A stretch of DNA of 64,000 nucleotides from Pilosibacter fragilis. GTDB lineage: Bacteria > Bacillota > Clostridia > Lachnospirales > Lachnospiraceae. Of the stretch, positions 25,357 to 33,657 are shown piece by piece (the stretch's first letter is position 1; each line of letters opens with the position of its first letter). The position numbers were made by a program, and so were the translations under genes. The stretch is from assembly GCF_032490495.1 (NCBI RefSeq), contig NZ_JAVYJB010000009.1:98379-162378 (forward strand). The letters are read 5' to 3'. Below the pieces are notes generated by a model that ran no database searches, had not been told where the DNA came from, and was given only the letters and a program-made list of their open reading frames with translations.

Positions 25357-26754
25357 ATGGAAACAGAAGTTTTAAAAGAACAACATTATGTGGAAGAACT
25401 GGTCGATATCATCCGCAGCGGACTTCCGAAAGAGGAGCTGATCGACCGGTTATCCGATTATCATGATAACGATATCGCGGATGCCCTCACGAAGTTGACA
25501 CCGGATGAGAGGCGGGAACTTTATCCGCTGATCGGTGTGGAGCGGGTTGCGGAGATCTTCGCGTACTTAGATGACGCGGAGCCGTACCTGAAGGAGCTTC
25601 CGATCGAGAGCGCCGCAAAGATCGTCTCCGAGATGGACTCCGACGATGCGGTGGATGTATTGGAAGAGATGGATGCGACGACGAAGCATAAGATCGTCGG
25701 CATGCTGGATAAGGAAGCCAGCGAGGATGTAAGACTCCTGTTCTCATACGATGAGGATGAGATCGGTAGCCGCATGACTACCAACTTTATTATGATCCAC
25801 AATAACCTGACGATCCGTCAGGCAATGCGGGAACTGATCGAGCAGGCAGGAGAGAACGACAATATCTCCACGATCTATGTGATTGATGAGGAAGATAAGT
25901 TTTACGGAGCGATCGATCTGAAGGATCTGATCATCGCAAGAGAGTATACGGACCTTGAGGACCTGATCAGCCACTCGTATCCGTATGTCAAGGATCATGA
26001 AAAGGTTGCGGATTGTATCGAGCAGATCAAGGATTACGCCGAGGATTCCATCCCGGTACTGCAGGAAGACGGAACGATCGCCGGTATCATCACATCCCAG
26101 GATATCGTTGAGGCCGTGGATGATGAGATGGGCGAAGATTACGCGAAATTAGCCGGTTTGACTGCGGAGGAGGATCTGAACGAGAAGCTGACGGAGAGCG
26201 TGAAAAAGAGACTTCCGTGGCTGGTCATTCTGTTATTTCTGGGCATGGTAGTATCTTCCGTTGTGGGCGCTTTTGAGGCTGTCGTTGCGGTGATCCCGAT
26301 CGTCATGTGCTTCCAGTCCCTGATCCTCGACATGGCAGGAAACGTCGGAACACAGTCTCTGGCTGTTACGATCCGTGTGCTTATGGATGAGGAACTGACT
26401 GCAAAGCAGAAGCTTATGCTTGTTGTGAAAGAGATGAAGATCGGTTTCGTGAACGGACTGTTTCTTGGAGTTATGGCGTGGCTTTTCCTCGGAATCTATA
26501 TCTGCGTGATCAAGGGATATCCGATCCACCATGCGCTGCTTGTCTCCGGCTGTGTCGGAATCGCGCTTGTGACAGCGATGGTGATCTCCAGTATGGTCGG
26601 CACACTGATCCCGATGTTCTTTAAGAAGATCAACGTAGACCCGGCAGTTGCGTCCGGCCCGCTGATCACGACAGTGAACGACCTTGTCGCAATTGTGGTT
26701 TATTATGGACTGGCGATGCTGTTTCTGGTTGATCTGCTGCACGTGACGGGCTGA
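25357..26754 (+). CDS. mgtE: Magnesium transporter MgtE
   Basis: 465 residues after AAAAGGAGGC. MgtE layout: N-terminal acidic superhelical domain (about 1-135, rich in DDAVDVLEEMD), CBS pair (about 135-260) that senses cytoplasmic Mg2+, and five C-terminal membrane helices with MAGNVGTQSLA in the pore region. Imports Mg2+ (sometimes Co2+). The long leader upstream suggests RNA-level control. Confidence 0.95.
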   Translation: METEVLKEQHYVEELVDIIRSGLPKEELIDRLSDYHDNDIADALTKLTPDERRELYPLIGVERVAEIFAYLDDAEPYLKELPIESAAKIVSEMDSDDAVDVLEEMDATTKHKIVGMLDKEASEDVRLLFSYDEDEIGSRMTTNFIMIHNNLTIRQAMRELIEQAGENDNISTIYVIDEEDKFYGAIDLKDLIIAREYTDLEDLISHSYPYVKDHEKVADCIEQIKDYAEDSIPVLQEDGTIAGIITSQDIVEAVDDEMGEDYAKLAGLTAEEDLNEKLTESVKKRLPWLVILLFLGMVVSSVVGAFEAVVAVIPIVMCFQSLILDMAGNVGTQSLAVTIRVLMDEELTAKQKLMLVVKEMKIGFVNGLFLGVMAWLFLGIYICVIKGYPIHHALLVSGCVGIALVTAMVISSMVGTLIPMFFKKINVDPAVASGPLITTVNDLVAIVVYYGLAMLFLVDLLHVTG

Positions 26755-26791
26755 TATCAGATGAAATAAAAATGCGAATAAATATAAAAAA

Positions 26792-26829
26792 ATGGGCGAT
26801 CCTAAGGATATCAGGATGGTCCATTTTTT
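26792..26829 (+). terminator. Terminator after mgtE
   Basis: ATGGGCGATCCT pairs imperfectly with AGGATGGTCCAT, followed by TTTTT. Confidence 0.7.
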
Positions 26830-26957
26830 ATGCAACAGGAAATTCCGAGGAATTCTCTGTTACATAAAAAGACACACTCTTTTTTATTCCGGGAACTGCC
26901 GATCAATTTATGGTAACGACAACTTTTTTCAATTGAATGTTTTGGCATACGATCCTC

Positions 26958-26986
26958 TTGAACTGAAAATGATGCTATGATAAAAT
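26958..26986 (+). promoter_or_regulatory. Probable promoter of enolase
   Basis: TTGAAC (26958-26963), a 17-bp spacer and TAAAAT (26981-26986), about 160 bp upstream of eno. The remaining sequence between mgtE and eno shows no gene. Confidence 0.55.
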
Positions 26987-27145
26987 CATGATGGTTAGAA
27001 AAAACTAACCGAAATACTGGCTGGCATTTCCTAAACATGTGCAGGTGGTTGATTTCGCAGGTGGACAGATCAATAGATCACGTTGTTTTTCCTGCCTGAT
27101 CCGGGTGGGAGAGTAATTGGCGTTGATACTCGAAAGGAGCTTATG

Positions 27146-28444
27146 ATGATGAATTATCTGGAAATTGAGAAAGTCATTGGAAGAGAGATCTTAGATTCCC
27201 GTGGAAATCCCACGGTTGAGGCGGAAGTATATCTGGCAGACGGAACCATCGGGAGAGGAACCGCGCCGAGCGGTGCATCTACCGGCGAGTTCGAGGCGCT
27301 GGAATTAAGAGACGGAGATCAGGCACGTTATGGCGGAAAAGGTGTGACAAAGGCTGTTGAAAATATCAATACAATTATCAACGAGACCCTGACAGGCCTG
27401 GACGCGTCCGATATTTATGCAGTTGACCGCGCGATGATCAAGGCTGACGGAACAAAGGACAAGTCAAAGCTTGGCGCGAACGCGATCCTTGCGGTATCCA
27501 TCGCCTGCGCGCGTGCCGCAGCCATCTCCTTAGATATTCCGTTATACAGATTCCTAGGTGGAATAGGCGGAAACCGTCTTCCGGTTCCGATGATGAACAT
27601 TATCAACGGCGGCTGCCATGCACTTTCCTCCGGTCTTGATGTTCAGGAATTTATGATCATGCCGGTCGGTGCTCCGTCCTTCAAGGAGTGCTTAAGATGG
27701 TGTGCAGAGGTCTTCCATGCACTGGCTGCGATCTTAAAAGAACGCGGACTTGCAACCTCCGTTGGAGATGAGGGTGGCTTTGCTCCGGCATTGAAGTCTG
27801 ATGAGGAAGCGATCGAGACGATCCTCGAGGCAGTAAAGAAAGCCGGATATGAGCCGGGCCGTGACTTCAGGATCGCTATGGACGCGGCGTCCTCCGAGTG
27901 GAAGACAGGAAAAACCGGAGAGTACAAGCTCCCCAAGGCAGGAACTGTCTATACTTCCGAGCAGCTCATCGAGCACTGGAAAAAGCTTGTTGAGAAATAT
28001 CCGATTATTTCCATCGAGGATGCCCTTGATGAGGAAGACTGGGAAGGATGGAAAAAGCTGACCGCAGAGCTTGGAACGAAGGTGCAGCTAGTCGGAGATG
28101 ACCTTTTTGTAACAAACACAGAGAGACTTTCCAAAGGGATCAAGCTCGGCTGCGCAAACTCCATCCTGATCAAGTTAAATCAGATCGGTTCCGTATCTGA
28201 GACATTGGAGGCGATCAAGATGGCGCACCGTGCCGGCTACACAGCAATCTCCTCCCATCGCTCCGGTGAGACCGCAGATACGACTATTGCAGACCTCGCC
28301 GTAGCTCTCAACACCTGCCAGATCAAGACTGGTGCCCCGTCCAGATCCGAGCGTGTCGCGAAGTATAACCAGCTTCTCAGAATCGAGGAAGAACTCGGAG
28401 AGAATGGGGTATATCCGGGAATGGATGCGTTTCATGTAAACTAA
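27146..28444 (+). CDS. eno: Enolase
   Basis: 432 residues. It catalyses 2-phosphoglycerate to phosphoenolpyruvate in glycolysis. Three consecutive ATG codons (27143, 27146, 27149) follow AAAGGAG; spacing favours the second or third. Family motifs: REILDSRGNPTVE, SGASTGEFEALELRD, GDEGGFAP, SIEDALDEEDW, GDDLFVTN and SHRSGETADT. Full length and intact. Confidence 0.97.
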   Translation: MMNYLEIEKVIGREILDSRGNPTVEAEVYLADGTIGRGTAPSGASTGEFEALELRDGDQARYGGKGVTKAVENINTIINETLTGLDASDIYAVDRAMIKADGTKDKSKLGANAILAVSIACARAAAISLDIPLYRFLGGIGGNRLPVPMMNIINGGCHALSSGLDVQEFMIMPVGAPSFKECLRWCAEVFHALAAILKERGLATSVGDEGGFAPALKSDEEAIETILEAVKKAGYEPGRDFRIAMDAASSEWKTGKTGEYKLPKAGTVYTSEQLIEHWKKLVEKYPIISIEDALDEEDWEGWKKLTAELGTKVQLVGDDLFVTNTERLSKGIKLGCANSILIKLNQIGSVSETLEAIKMAHRAGYTAISSHRSGETADTTIADLAVALNTCQIKTGAPSRSERVAKYNQLLRIEEELGENGVYPGMDAFHVN

Positions 28445-28505
28445 GACAGATTTATAATATAAAATAGATATTCTCCAACTAAAACTTAAGGTATGATTGC
28501 ACGAA

Positions 28506-28545
28506 GAGATCCCCGACGGCTGATGAGGCTATTGGGGGTCTTTTT
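28506..28545 (+). terminator. Terminator of enolase
   Basis: AGATCCCC (28507-28514) pairs with GGGGGTCT, followed by TTTTT. Confidence 0.75.
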
Positions 28546-28580
28546 ATGGTCTGATCCATTGTATTATTGAAAGAATAAAC

Positions 28581-28653
28581 GCTCTGCGAGGGTGCGCGGT
28601 GATTCGGACAAGAACATGTCAGCTTCGCTGACCAGAATCACGCGGCAAGTCTC
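28581..28653 (+). repeat. REP-like dispersed repeat, copy A
   Basis: Contains GTGATTC ... GTCAGC-TTC-GCTGAC-CAGAATCAC, a nested palindrome shared with 30973-31065 (inverted) and 38689-38782. The 3' end runs into a second hairpin terminator at 28647-28684. Confidence 0.7.
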
Positions 28654-28684
28654 TAATGGTCCGATAGGGCTATTGGAGACTTTT
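28647..28684 (+). terminator. Second terminator-like hairpin after enolase
   Basis: AAGTCTC (28647-28653) and GAGACTT (28676-28682), then a short T-run. Confidence 0.55.
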
Positions 28685-28827
28685 ATGATATCCGCTGCTG
28701 CAAAAAAGACACAATTCTTCTAAAAATTAACACAATATTTTCACAGGCTTTTCACAAAAGTTTCCTAATCTATAAAATAGACAGTGACGATGTGTTATAA
28801 ATGGAAAGGAAACGGAGAGAAACGGTT

Positions 28828-30840
28828 ATGATGAAGGTTGGAAGGCGGATCGGGTTATTTTTGGCGGCGGCGCTTATACTTTCCGGATGCAGCAACAGTG
28901 CGGCAGAAATCGGGAGCAGCGCGGCGCAGACGGAAGCAGAGACAAGTCAGGCGGAGACGGAGCGTGCCGGGGAGACGGCGGTGACATCGCTGCCGCAGAT
29001 CGACTCCACGAAATGGCAGTATAATTCTGATGATAAGATATACTGGCAGACAGGAATCTCCTACTGTGAGAATCCGGCAGATGAAAATTATGAGACACTT
29101 GGAATCTTTATTCCGGCGGCATACATGAACGCGAAGGACAACGGGGACGGAACATTCACCTGTGAGATTAATAACCAGGCGGCTGTCCAAGGATATACGG
29201 CGGACTCTGCGCCCATCGTGATTCCGGTCAATACGCCTGGATATTCCGCAATGGAAGCGCCGACAGACTATGTGACAGATTCCGTATCTTACACGAGCGC
29301 CGGATTTATCTATGTGGCAGCAGGCTGTCGCGGACGCGACGCAGGCGCACCGGCGGGAGTGACAGATCTGAAGGCTGCGATCCGGTATATCCGGTATAAT
29401 GACGGTGTGATCCCGGGAGATGTGGACAGGGTATTTTCCTTCGGCATGAGTGGCGGAGGAGCCCAGAGCGCACTTTTGGGAGCAACCGGTGACAGCGAAG
29501 AGTATGAGCCATATCTGACAGCCATCGGCGCGGTCTCCGGTGTCAGTGATGCAGTGACCGGTTCCATGTGCTGGTGCCCGATCACGGAACTCGATTACGC
29601 GGATGAGGCGTATGAGTGGAATCTTGGGAGCACAAGAACGGACCTTACGGAGCAGGAACAGACGCTGTCAAACGGAATGGCAGAGGCATTTGCGCAGTAT
29701 ATCAATGATCTTGGGCTCAAGGATTCTTCGGGAAATGTGCTGACATTGACGGAGTCTGAAGAGGGAATCTATCAGTCTGGCACATATTATGAGTATCTGA
29801 AAGGTGTGGTGGAGACATCACTGAATAATTTCCTGGAAGATACCACGTTTCCGTATACGGTGGAGACGAAAAAAGGTCCGCGGGGCGGCGGAGAACGACC
29901 GGACGGCCAGAAACCGGACGGAGCGCCGCAGGGAGAAAATAGTGGTCAGAAGCCGGATGGAGCACCGCAGGACGGAAACGGAATGCCTGATGATATGCAG
30001 AAAGACGGTCAGAAGGATGGACGACTGGACGGAAAACAAGCTCAGGGAACATCGGATGAAAATAAAGCCGGAGATGATACGACAAAGACAAGGACAGAAA
30101 AAAATCGCAAAGCATCGGAAGAGAAAGCACCGGCAGACAAGAATGCGGACGGAGATGCAGCTTCGGATAAAGGAAACGGCGCTCCTGATTTCTACGCCAT
30201 GGACGGAGTAGACCGCAATCTCTCCACAGGCGGCGTGACACTCTCCGGTACCTACGAAACTGCCCAGGACTACATCGATGCCCTGAATGCGGACGGTACA
30301 TGGGTCAACTATGACAGCGCAACCAACACGGCGACGATCACCAGCATCGTGGATTTCACGAACGCATGCAAGCGTGCCTCCAAAGGAATCGGTGCGTTCG
30401 ACGCCCTGGATGAGAGTCAGGCAGAAAACACCTTATTCGGATATGGCGATGGAACGACATCCCACTTTGATGCCACACTGGCAGCCCTCTTAAAGGACGA
30501 CGAGACCTACGGCGCGGCATTCACAGAGGCGATGGAAAAGACCGATTCACAGGGAAATACTGTAACTGAGCGTGGAAATATGTATAATCCCCTGTACTAT
30601 CTGTCCAGCTATTACGACGGTTACCAGAAATCCACCGTTGCCGACTACTGGCGCATCCGCACCGGAATCGCCCAGAGCGACACTTCTCTCACAACAGAAG
30701 TAAATCTGGCGTTGGCGTTGAAAAATTATGGCGCAGATGTGGATTTTGCGACAATCTGGGGGGAAGGCCATACGATGGCAGAGAGCACTGGGGACTCTGT
30801 GACGAACTTTATTGAGTGGGTTAATAAGTGTCTGAAATAA
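28828..30840 (+). CDS. Tannase/feruloyl-esterase-like alpha/beta hydrolase lipoprotein
   Basis: 670 residues from ATG 28828 (GGAGAGA 7 bases upstream; ATG 28801 lacks a ribosome site). Signal peptide with lipobox LSGC. The nucleophile elbow GMSGGGAQ places the catalytic serine at S208; SMCWCPITELDYADEAYEW resembles subtype-B tannases and GEGHTM supplies a candidate catalytic H648. A hydrophilic, Gly/Pro/Asp/Lys/Gln-rich segment at about 348-458, with repeated GQKPDGAPQ units, interrupts the fold. Expected on the outer face of the membrane, cleaving plant phenolic esters; exact substrate unknown. Confidence 0.7.
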   Translation: MMKVGRRIGLFLAAALILSGCSNSAAEIGSSAAQTEAETSQAETERAGETAVTSLPQIDSTKWQYNSDDKIYWQTGISYCENPADENYETLGIFIPAAYMNAKDNGDGTFTCEINNQAAVQGYTADSAPIVIPVNTPGYSAMEAPTDYVTDSVSYTSAGFIYVAAGCRGRDAGAPAGVTDLKAAIRYIRYNDGVIPGDVDRVFSFGMSGGGAQSALLGATGDSEEYEPYLTAIGAVSGVSDAVTGSMCWCPITELDYADEAYEWNLGSTRTDLTEQEQTLSNGMAEAFAQYINDLGLKDSSGNVLTLTESEEGIYQSGTYYEYLKGVVETSLNNFLEDTTFPYTVETKKGPRGGGERPDGQKPDGAPQGENSGQKPDGAPQDGNGMPDDMQKDGQKDGRLDGKQAQGTSDENKAGDDTTKTRTEKNRKASEEKAPADKNADGDAASDKGNGAPDFYAMDGVDRNLSTGGVTLSGTYETAQDYIDALNADGTWVNYDSATNTATITSIVDFTNACKRASKGIGAFDALDESQAENTLFGYGDGTTSHFDATLAALLKDDETYGAAFTEAMEKTDSQGNTVTERGNMYNPLYYLSSYYDGYQKSTVADYWRIRTGIAQSDTSLTTEVNLALALKNYGADVDFATIWGEGHTMAESTGDSVTNFIEWVNKCLK

Positions 30841-30864
30841 AAGTCTTAGATTAGGATATGATCA

Positions 30865-30914
30865 AAAAGGCCGATATGTCAAACCACTGTGATGGAAAGA
30901 GATATCGGTCTTTT
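30865..30914 (+). terminator. Terminator after the esterase gene
   Basis: AAAAGGCCGATAT and ATATCGGTCTTTT form a 13-base stem with one G-T pair and a long loop. Confidence 0.65.
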
Positions 30915-30972
30915 ATGTTCGCAGACGTACATCAGGCAGACGCTGCCAGTGGTAGGTTGTGCAGGTGGTTAT

Positions 30973-31065
30973 TCAAGTCGAACGTCCGTGAGACTTGGCG
31001 CGTGATTCTGGTCAGCAAAGCTGACATATTCCATACAGAATCACTGCGCATCCTCGCGGAGCGCT
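30973..31065 (-). repeat. REP-like dispersed repeat, copy B
   Basis: Inverted relative to copies A and C. On its own strand it reads GCGCTCCGCGAGGATGCGCAG ... CAGAATCACGCG ... GTCTCACGGACGTTCGACTTG. It ends 8 bp from the stop codon of the next gene. A further 20-bp match to one end lies at 32051-32070. Confidence 0.75.
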
Positions 31066-31073
31066 TTTGTTAA

Positions 31074-31853
31074 TTATAAAAGCTGCGATGAAAATTTGTG
31101 CATTAGAAGTCCTCCTGCTATCATGGATACGACATACAGCAGATTTCCCCAGAAGATACCAGCCGTACACGCGATTTCGTGGAAAACCGGCTGCGAGGAC
31201 GGATGGAATGGGGATATGTAGAACATGTCAGCGTCAGCGGTGGGACCTGCGGCGATGTTGATCACACAGGCAATTACACAGCATAGGAAAAAGAACGGAA
31301 GAATATCCATATAATCCCGCCGTTCATGTCCGGCGATGCCTGACATACAGGATAAAAGTCCAAGGAAGAGCAGAGTAAAATGCCAGAGGAAGCCATGGAG
31401 CGTCATCGTCCAGTACGGATGCATGAGTCCTGGCGGCACAGCCAGGGCCATGATTCCGCCCAGCAGCCCGAAATCCTGAAGGAAGGTGGCGGCGCGGCGA
31501 AGTGTTTTTTCGGAGTGAAGGAGCGGTGCAGCAAGACAGATGTACATGGGAATGCTGCAGAGTTGGAATGGAAAATACCACCAGTCGAAATGCCCGTGAA
31601 ATTCGATGACATATAAAAATGCCTGCTTATAGAGTTCCATGAGTGCAAGAAGTACTCCACAGGAAAAGAGAATATGGCGGAAATACGGTTCAGGCGATGC
31701 CATGGACCGTATTTTTTTGCCGAAAACCCGTGCAAAAGAGAACGCAAATCCTGCCCCAAAGAGAGTCAGCAGAATATGGAAGGCAGAATAAGGCACCGGG
31801 GGTGTCATCGGCCATGCGGTCATGCGCAGGATGGACTGGAGAAAAATGTACAT
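31074..31853 (-). CDS. YwaF/TIGR02206 family integral membrane protein
   Basis: 259 residues from ATG 31853, which has AAGAAGG upstream on the minus strand; the longer frame to 31937 starts without a ribosome site. About seven hydrophobic segments and few charged loops. PLQLCSIP-like text (FPFQLCSIPMYICLAAPLLH) matches the TIGR02206/YwaF family of unknown function. Single-gene unit. Confidence 0.7.
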   Translation of the reverse strand: MYIFLQSILRMTAWPMTPPVPYSAFHILLTLFGAGFAFSFARVFGKKIRSMASPEPYFRHILFSCGVLLALMELYKQAFLYVIEFHGHFDWWYFPFQLCSIPMYICLAAPLLHSEKTLRRAATFLQDFGLLGGIMALAVPPGLMHPYWTMTLHGFLWHFTLLFLGLLSCMSGIAGHERRDYMDILPFFFLCCVIACVINIAAGPTADADMFYISPFHPSSQPVFHEIACTAGIFWGNLLYVVSMIAGGLLMHKFSSQLL

Positions 31854-32146
31854 ATAAGGACCTTCTTTCAAAAGGATCGTATTCTGAAAATATTCGCAAT
31901 TTGCTCGTTTCTCTTTGAAAAATAGCTGCTTACACATGTTTGGGCGGGAATCAGGGTTAAAAATCCTCCTGCAAGCAGGCCTGAGGCAGGTTTCTGACCT
32001 CTTGCCCCGACATCACAAATATTAATGGGAAATGAGGAATCTGTCAAACCTCACGGACGTTCAACTTGATTTTGGATTCTTTGATAGTCTGTCTGGAAAT
32101 GTCCTATTTTATATGGTAAGATAAAAGAAAACTGTGGGGAGTGCGT

Positions 32147-33328
32147 ATGGTGACAGGCAGCGGAGAAAAACGATTTCATGACCAGATATCATGGCTGATG
32201 TTTCTATTCAGCATATTTGTGATCTGGGTCCACTCTTATAATGTGGATCTGTTTTCCGGCGGGGCGCAGGATGGGGTATGGAGCCTTGCGGACCGGATCG
32301 AAAATTTCGTGTCGGTGGGACTGGGACAGATCGCCGTTCCGGGCTTTTTCCTGCTGTCATCCTACCTGTTTTTCCGGAATTTTTCCTGGGACAAGCTTTT
32401 AAGAAAATGGAAGAGCCGGGTATTCAGCGTCCTGATCCCTTATGTAGTCTGGAATCTCATCTACTATCTGGGTTATATGGCAGCATCCCGGTTTCTCGCC
32501 ATACGATCCGTGGTCGGACGTGACATCATTCCATTTTCCGTGCAGGAGATCTGGCGGGCGGTCTCACAGTATGCGTATGCGCCAATCTTCTGGTATCTTT
32601 ATCAGTTGATCTTCCTGATCATCGTGTCACCGATGATCTACGCACTTGTTAAGAATCGGGCGGTCGGTCTTTTCTGGATCGTGGGACTTGTGTTTGCGGT
32701 GCATCTCCACCTGGATATGCGCCATCCGAATACGGACGCCCTGCTTTACTATTCGGTTGCCGCATACTTTGCGGTTCATCGCCGAGGGCTGGTGGAGAGA
32801 AGCATGGAGGAAGAGGCAGCCGGATGGAATGCAGATCATGGAACGAAAGAAAAGAAAGCTGCCCCAGAGGACAAAGATGGAAATACAGCCGGTGTCATCC
32901 CGGACCACGTGAGAAGGCGCTGTTTTGCAGAAGGCCTGGCGGGAGTCATGATCTCTGTATTCTGTTACAGGAGGATGATGGCACCTGAAGCGGCCGTCCT
33001 CTGGACCTGCTTTTACCGTATGGCTGTGCCGATGACCTGTTGGGCGTTTGCCTGTGGAGTGCGCCTTCCGAAGATCCGTCCATGGATGCGCCAGAGTATG
33101 TTCCTCTATGCGATTCACTTCATCGTCGTACGGTTCGTAAACAAAGGAACAGCCGTCGTGACGAGAAGTCTTGCAGGCACGACAACAGCCGCCGGAATCT
33201 CCCTGGTCGTCTATTTCCTGCTTCCGGCAATCGCAGTTATTGCCTCTTACATTCTCGCAAAATTCCTCGTCCGTTTCCTGCCGGGGGTGTGGAGAGTATT
33301 GTCCGGAGGGAGAAAACTGGAAGGATAG
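32147..33328 (+). CDS. Acyltransferase family membrane protein (acyltransferase 3-like)
   Basis: 393 residues from ATG 32147, after GGGGAG. About ten membrane helices; the N-terminal FVIWVHSYNVDLF carries the histidine typical of the family, and FHDQISWLMFLFSIF matches its start. A soluble charged stretch of about 50 residues (about 227-277) separates two groups of helices. Such enzymes O-acetylate cell-surface sugars or lipids; the acceptor is not evident. Confidence 0.7.
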   Translation: MVTGSGEKRFHDQISWLMFLFSIFVIWVHSYNVDLFSGGAQDGVWSLADRIENFVSVGLGQIAVPGFFLLSSYLFFRNFSWDKLLRKWKSRVFSVLIPYVVWNLIYYLGYMAASRFLAIRSVVGRDIIPFSVQEIWRAVSQYAYAPIFWYLYQLIFLIIVSPMIYALVKNRAVGLFWIVGLVFAVHLHLDMRHPNTDALLYYSVAAYFAVHRRGLVERSMEEEAAGWNADHGTKEKKAAPEDKDGNTAGVIPDHVRRRCFAEGLAGVMISVFCYRRMMAPEAAVLWTCFYRMAVPMTCWAFACGVRLPKIRPWMRQSMFLYAIHFIVVRFVNKGTAVVTRSLAGTTTAAGISLVVYFLLPAIAVIASYILAKFLVRFLPGVWRVLSGGRKLEG

Positions 33329-33447
33329 GGGGGAATAAGAACTGCAGAAAATCCGTTACTGTCTGCGTACCGCATGAACAGCAGCACGTAAAATTCAAAC
33401 GTTCTTTTTTGTAAAAAATGCTAATAGTATTTCGATAAGAAATCCAC

Positions 33448-33453
33448 TATACT
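33448..33453 (+). promoter_or_regulatory. -10 box upstream of the antitoxin RNA repeats
   Basis: TATACT, 31 bp before the first repeat. No good -35 box was found at 17 bp. Confidence 0.4.
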
Positions 33454-33483
33454 ATCAGTGAAAGAGTTAATCTTTCCTTCGCA

Positions 33484-33587
33484 GATGAGACGAGTGACGG
33501 TTCCGACTCGTCGGTAAAATAAAAAGTGACCGAGCGATGAGACGAGTGACGGTTCCGACTCGTCGGTAAAATAAAAAGTGACCGAGC
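33484..33587 (+). ncRNA. Candidate type III antitoxin RNA: two identical 52-nt tandem repeats
   Basis: Units 33484-33535 and 33536-33587 are identical. Each folds GACGAGT with ACTCGTC around a 10-nt loop. Loop bases CGGT are complementary to ACCG near the unit end (33498-33501 with 33529-33532 in unit 1), giving an H-type pseudoknot across an A-rich linker. This is the architecture of ToxI/CptI/TenpI antitoxins, which their toxin cuts into single units. A terminator and a ToxN/AbiQ-like gene follow directly. Confidence 0.75.
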
Positions 33588-33598
33588 GAAGAATCTTT

Positions 33599-33622
33599 GA
33601 GGGAGGAGAAATCCTCCCTTTT
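33599..33622 (+). terminator. Terminator between antitoxin repeats and toxin gene
   Basis: GGGAGGA-GAAA-TCCTCCC followed by TTTT, 36 bp before the toxin start. In type III systems a leaky terminator in this position sets the RNA-to-toxin ratio. Confidence 0.85.
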
Positions 33623-33657
33623 CTATACCAGTCTATTTTTCTTAGGGGATTCTTACC

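Noticed and set aside
29717..30301. 194-codon minus-strand frame opposite the esterase repeat region
   Set aside because: Its Arg/Pro/Leu-rich translation is the complement of the Asp/Lys/Gly-rich low-complexity segment.
33484..33587. CRISPR array
   Set aside because: The two 52-bp repeats are directly adjacent with no spacers and no cas genes; they fit a type III antitoxin RNA.
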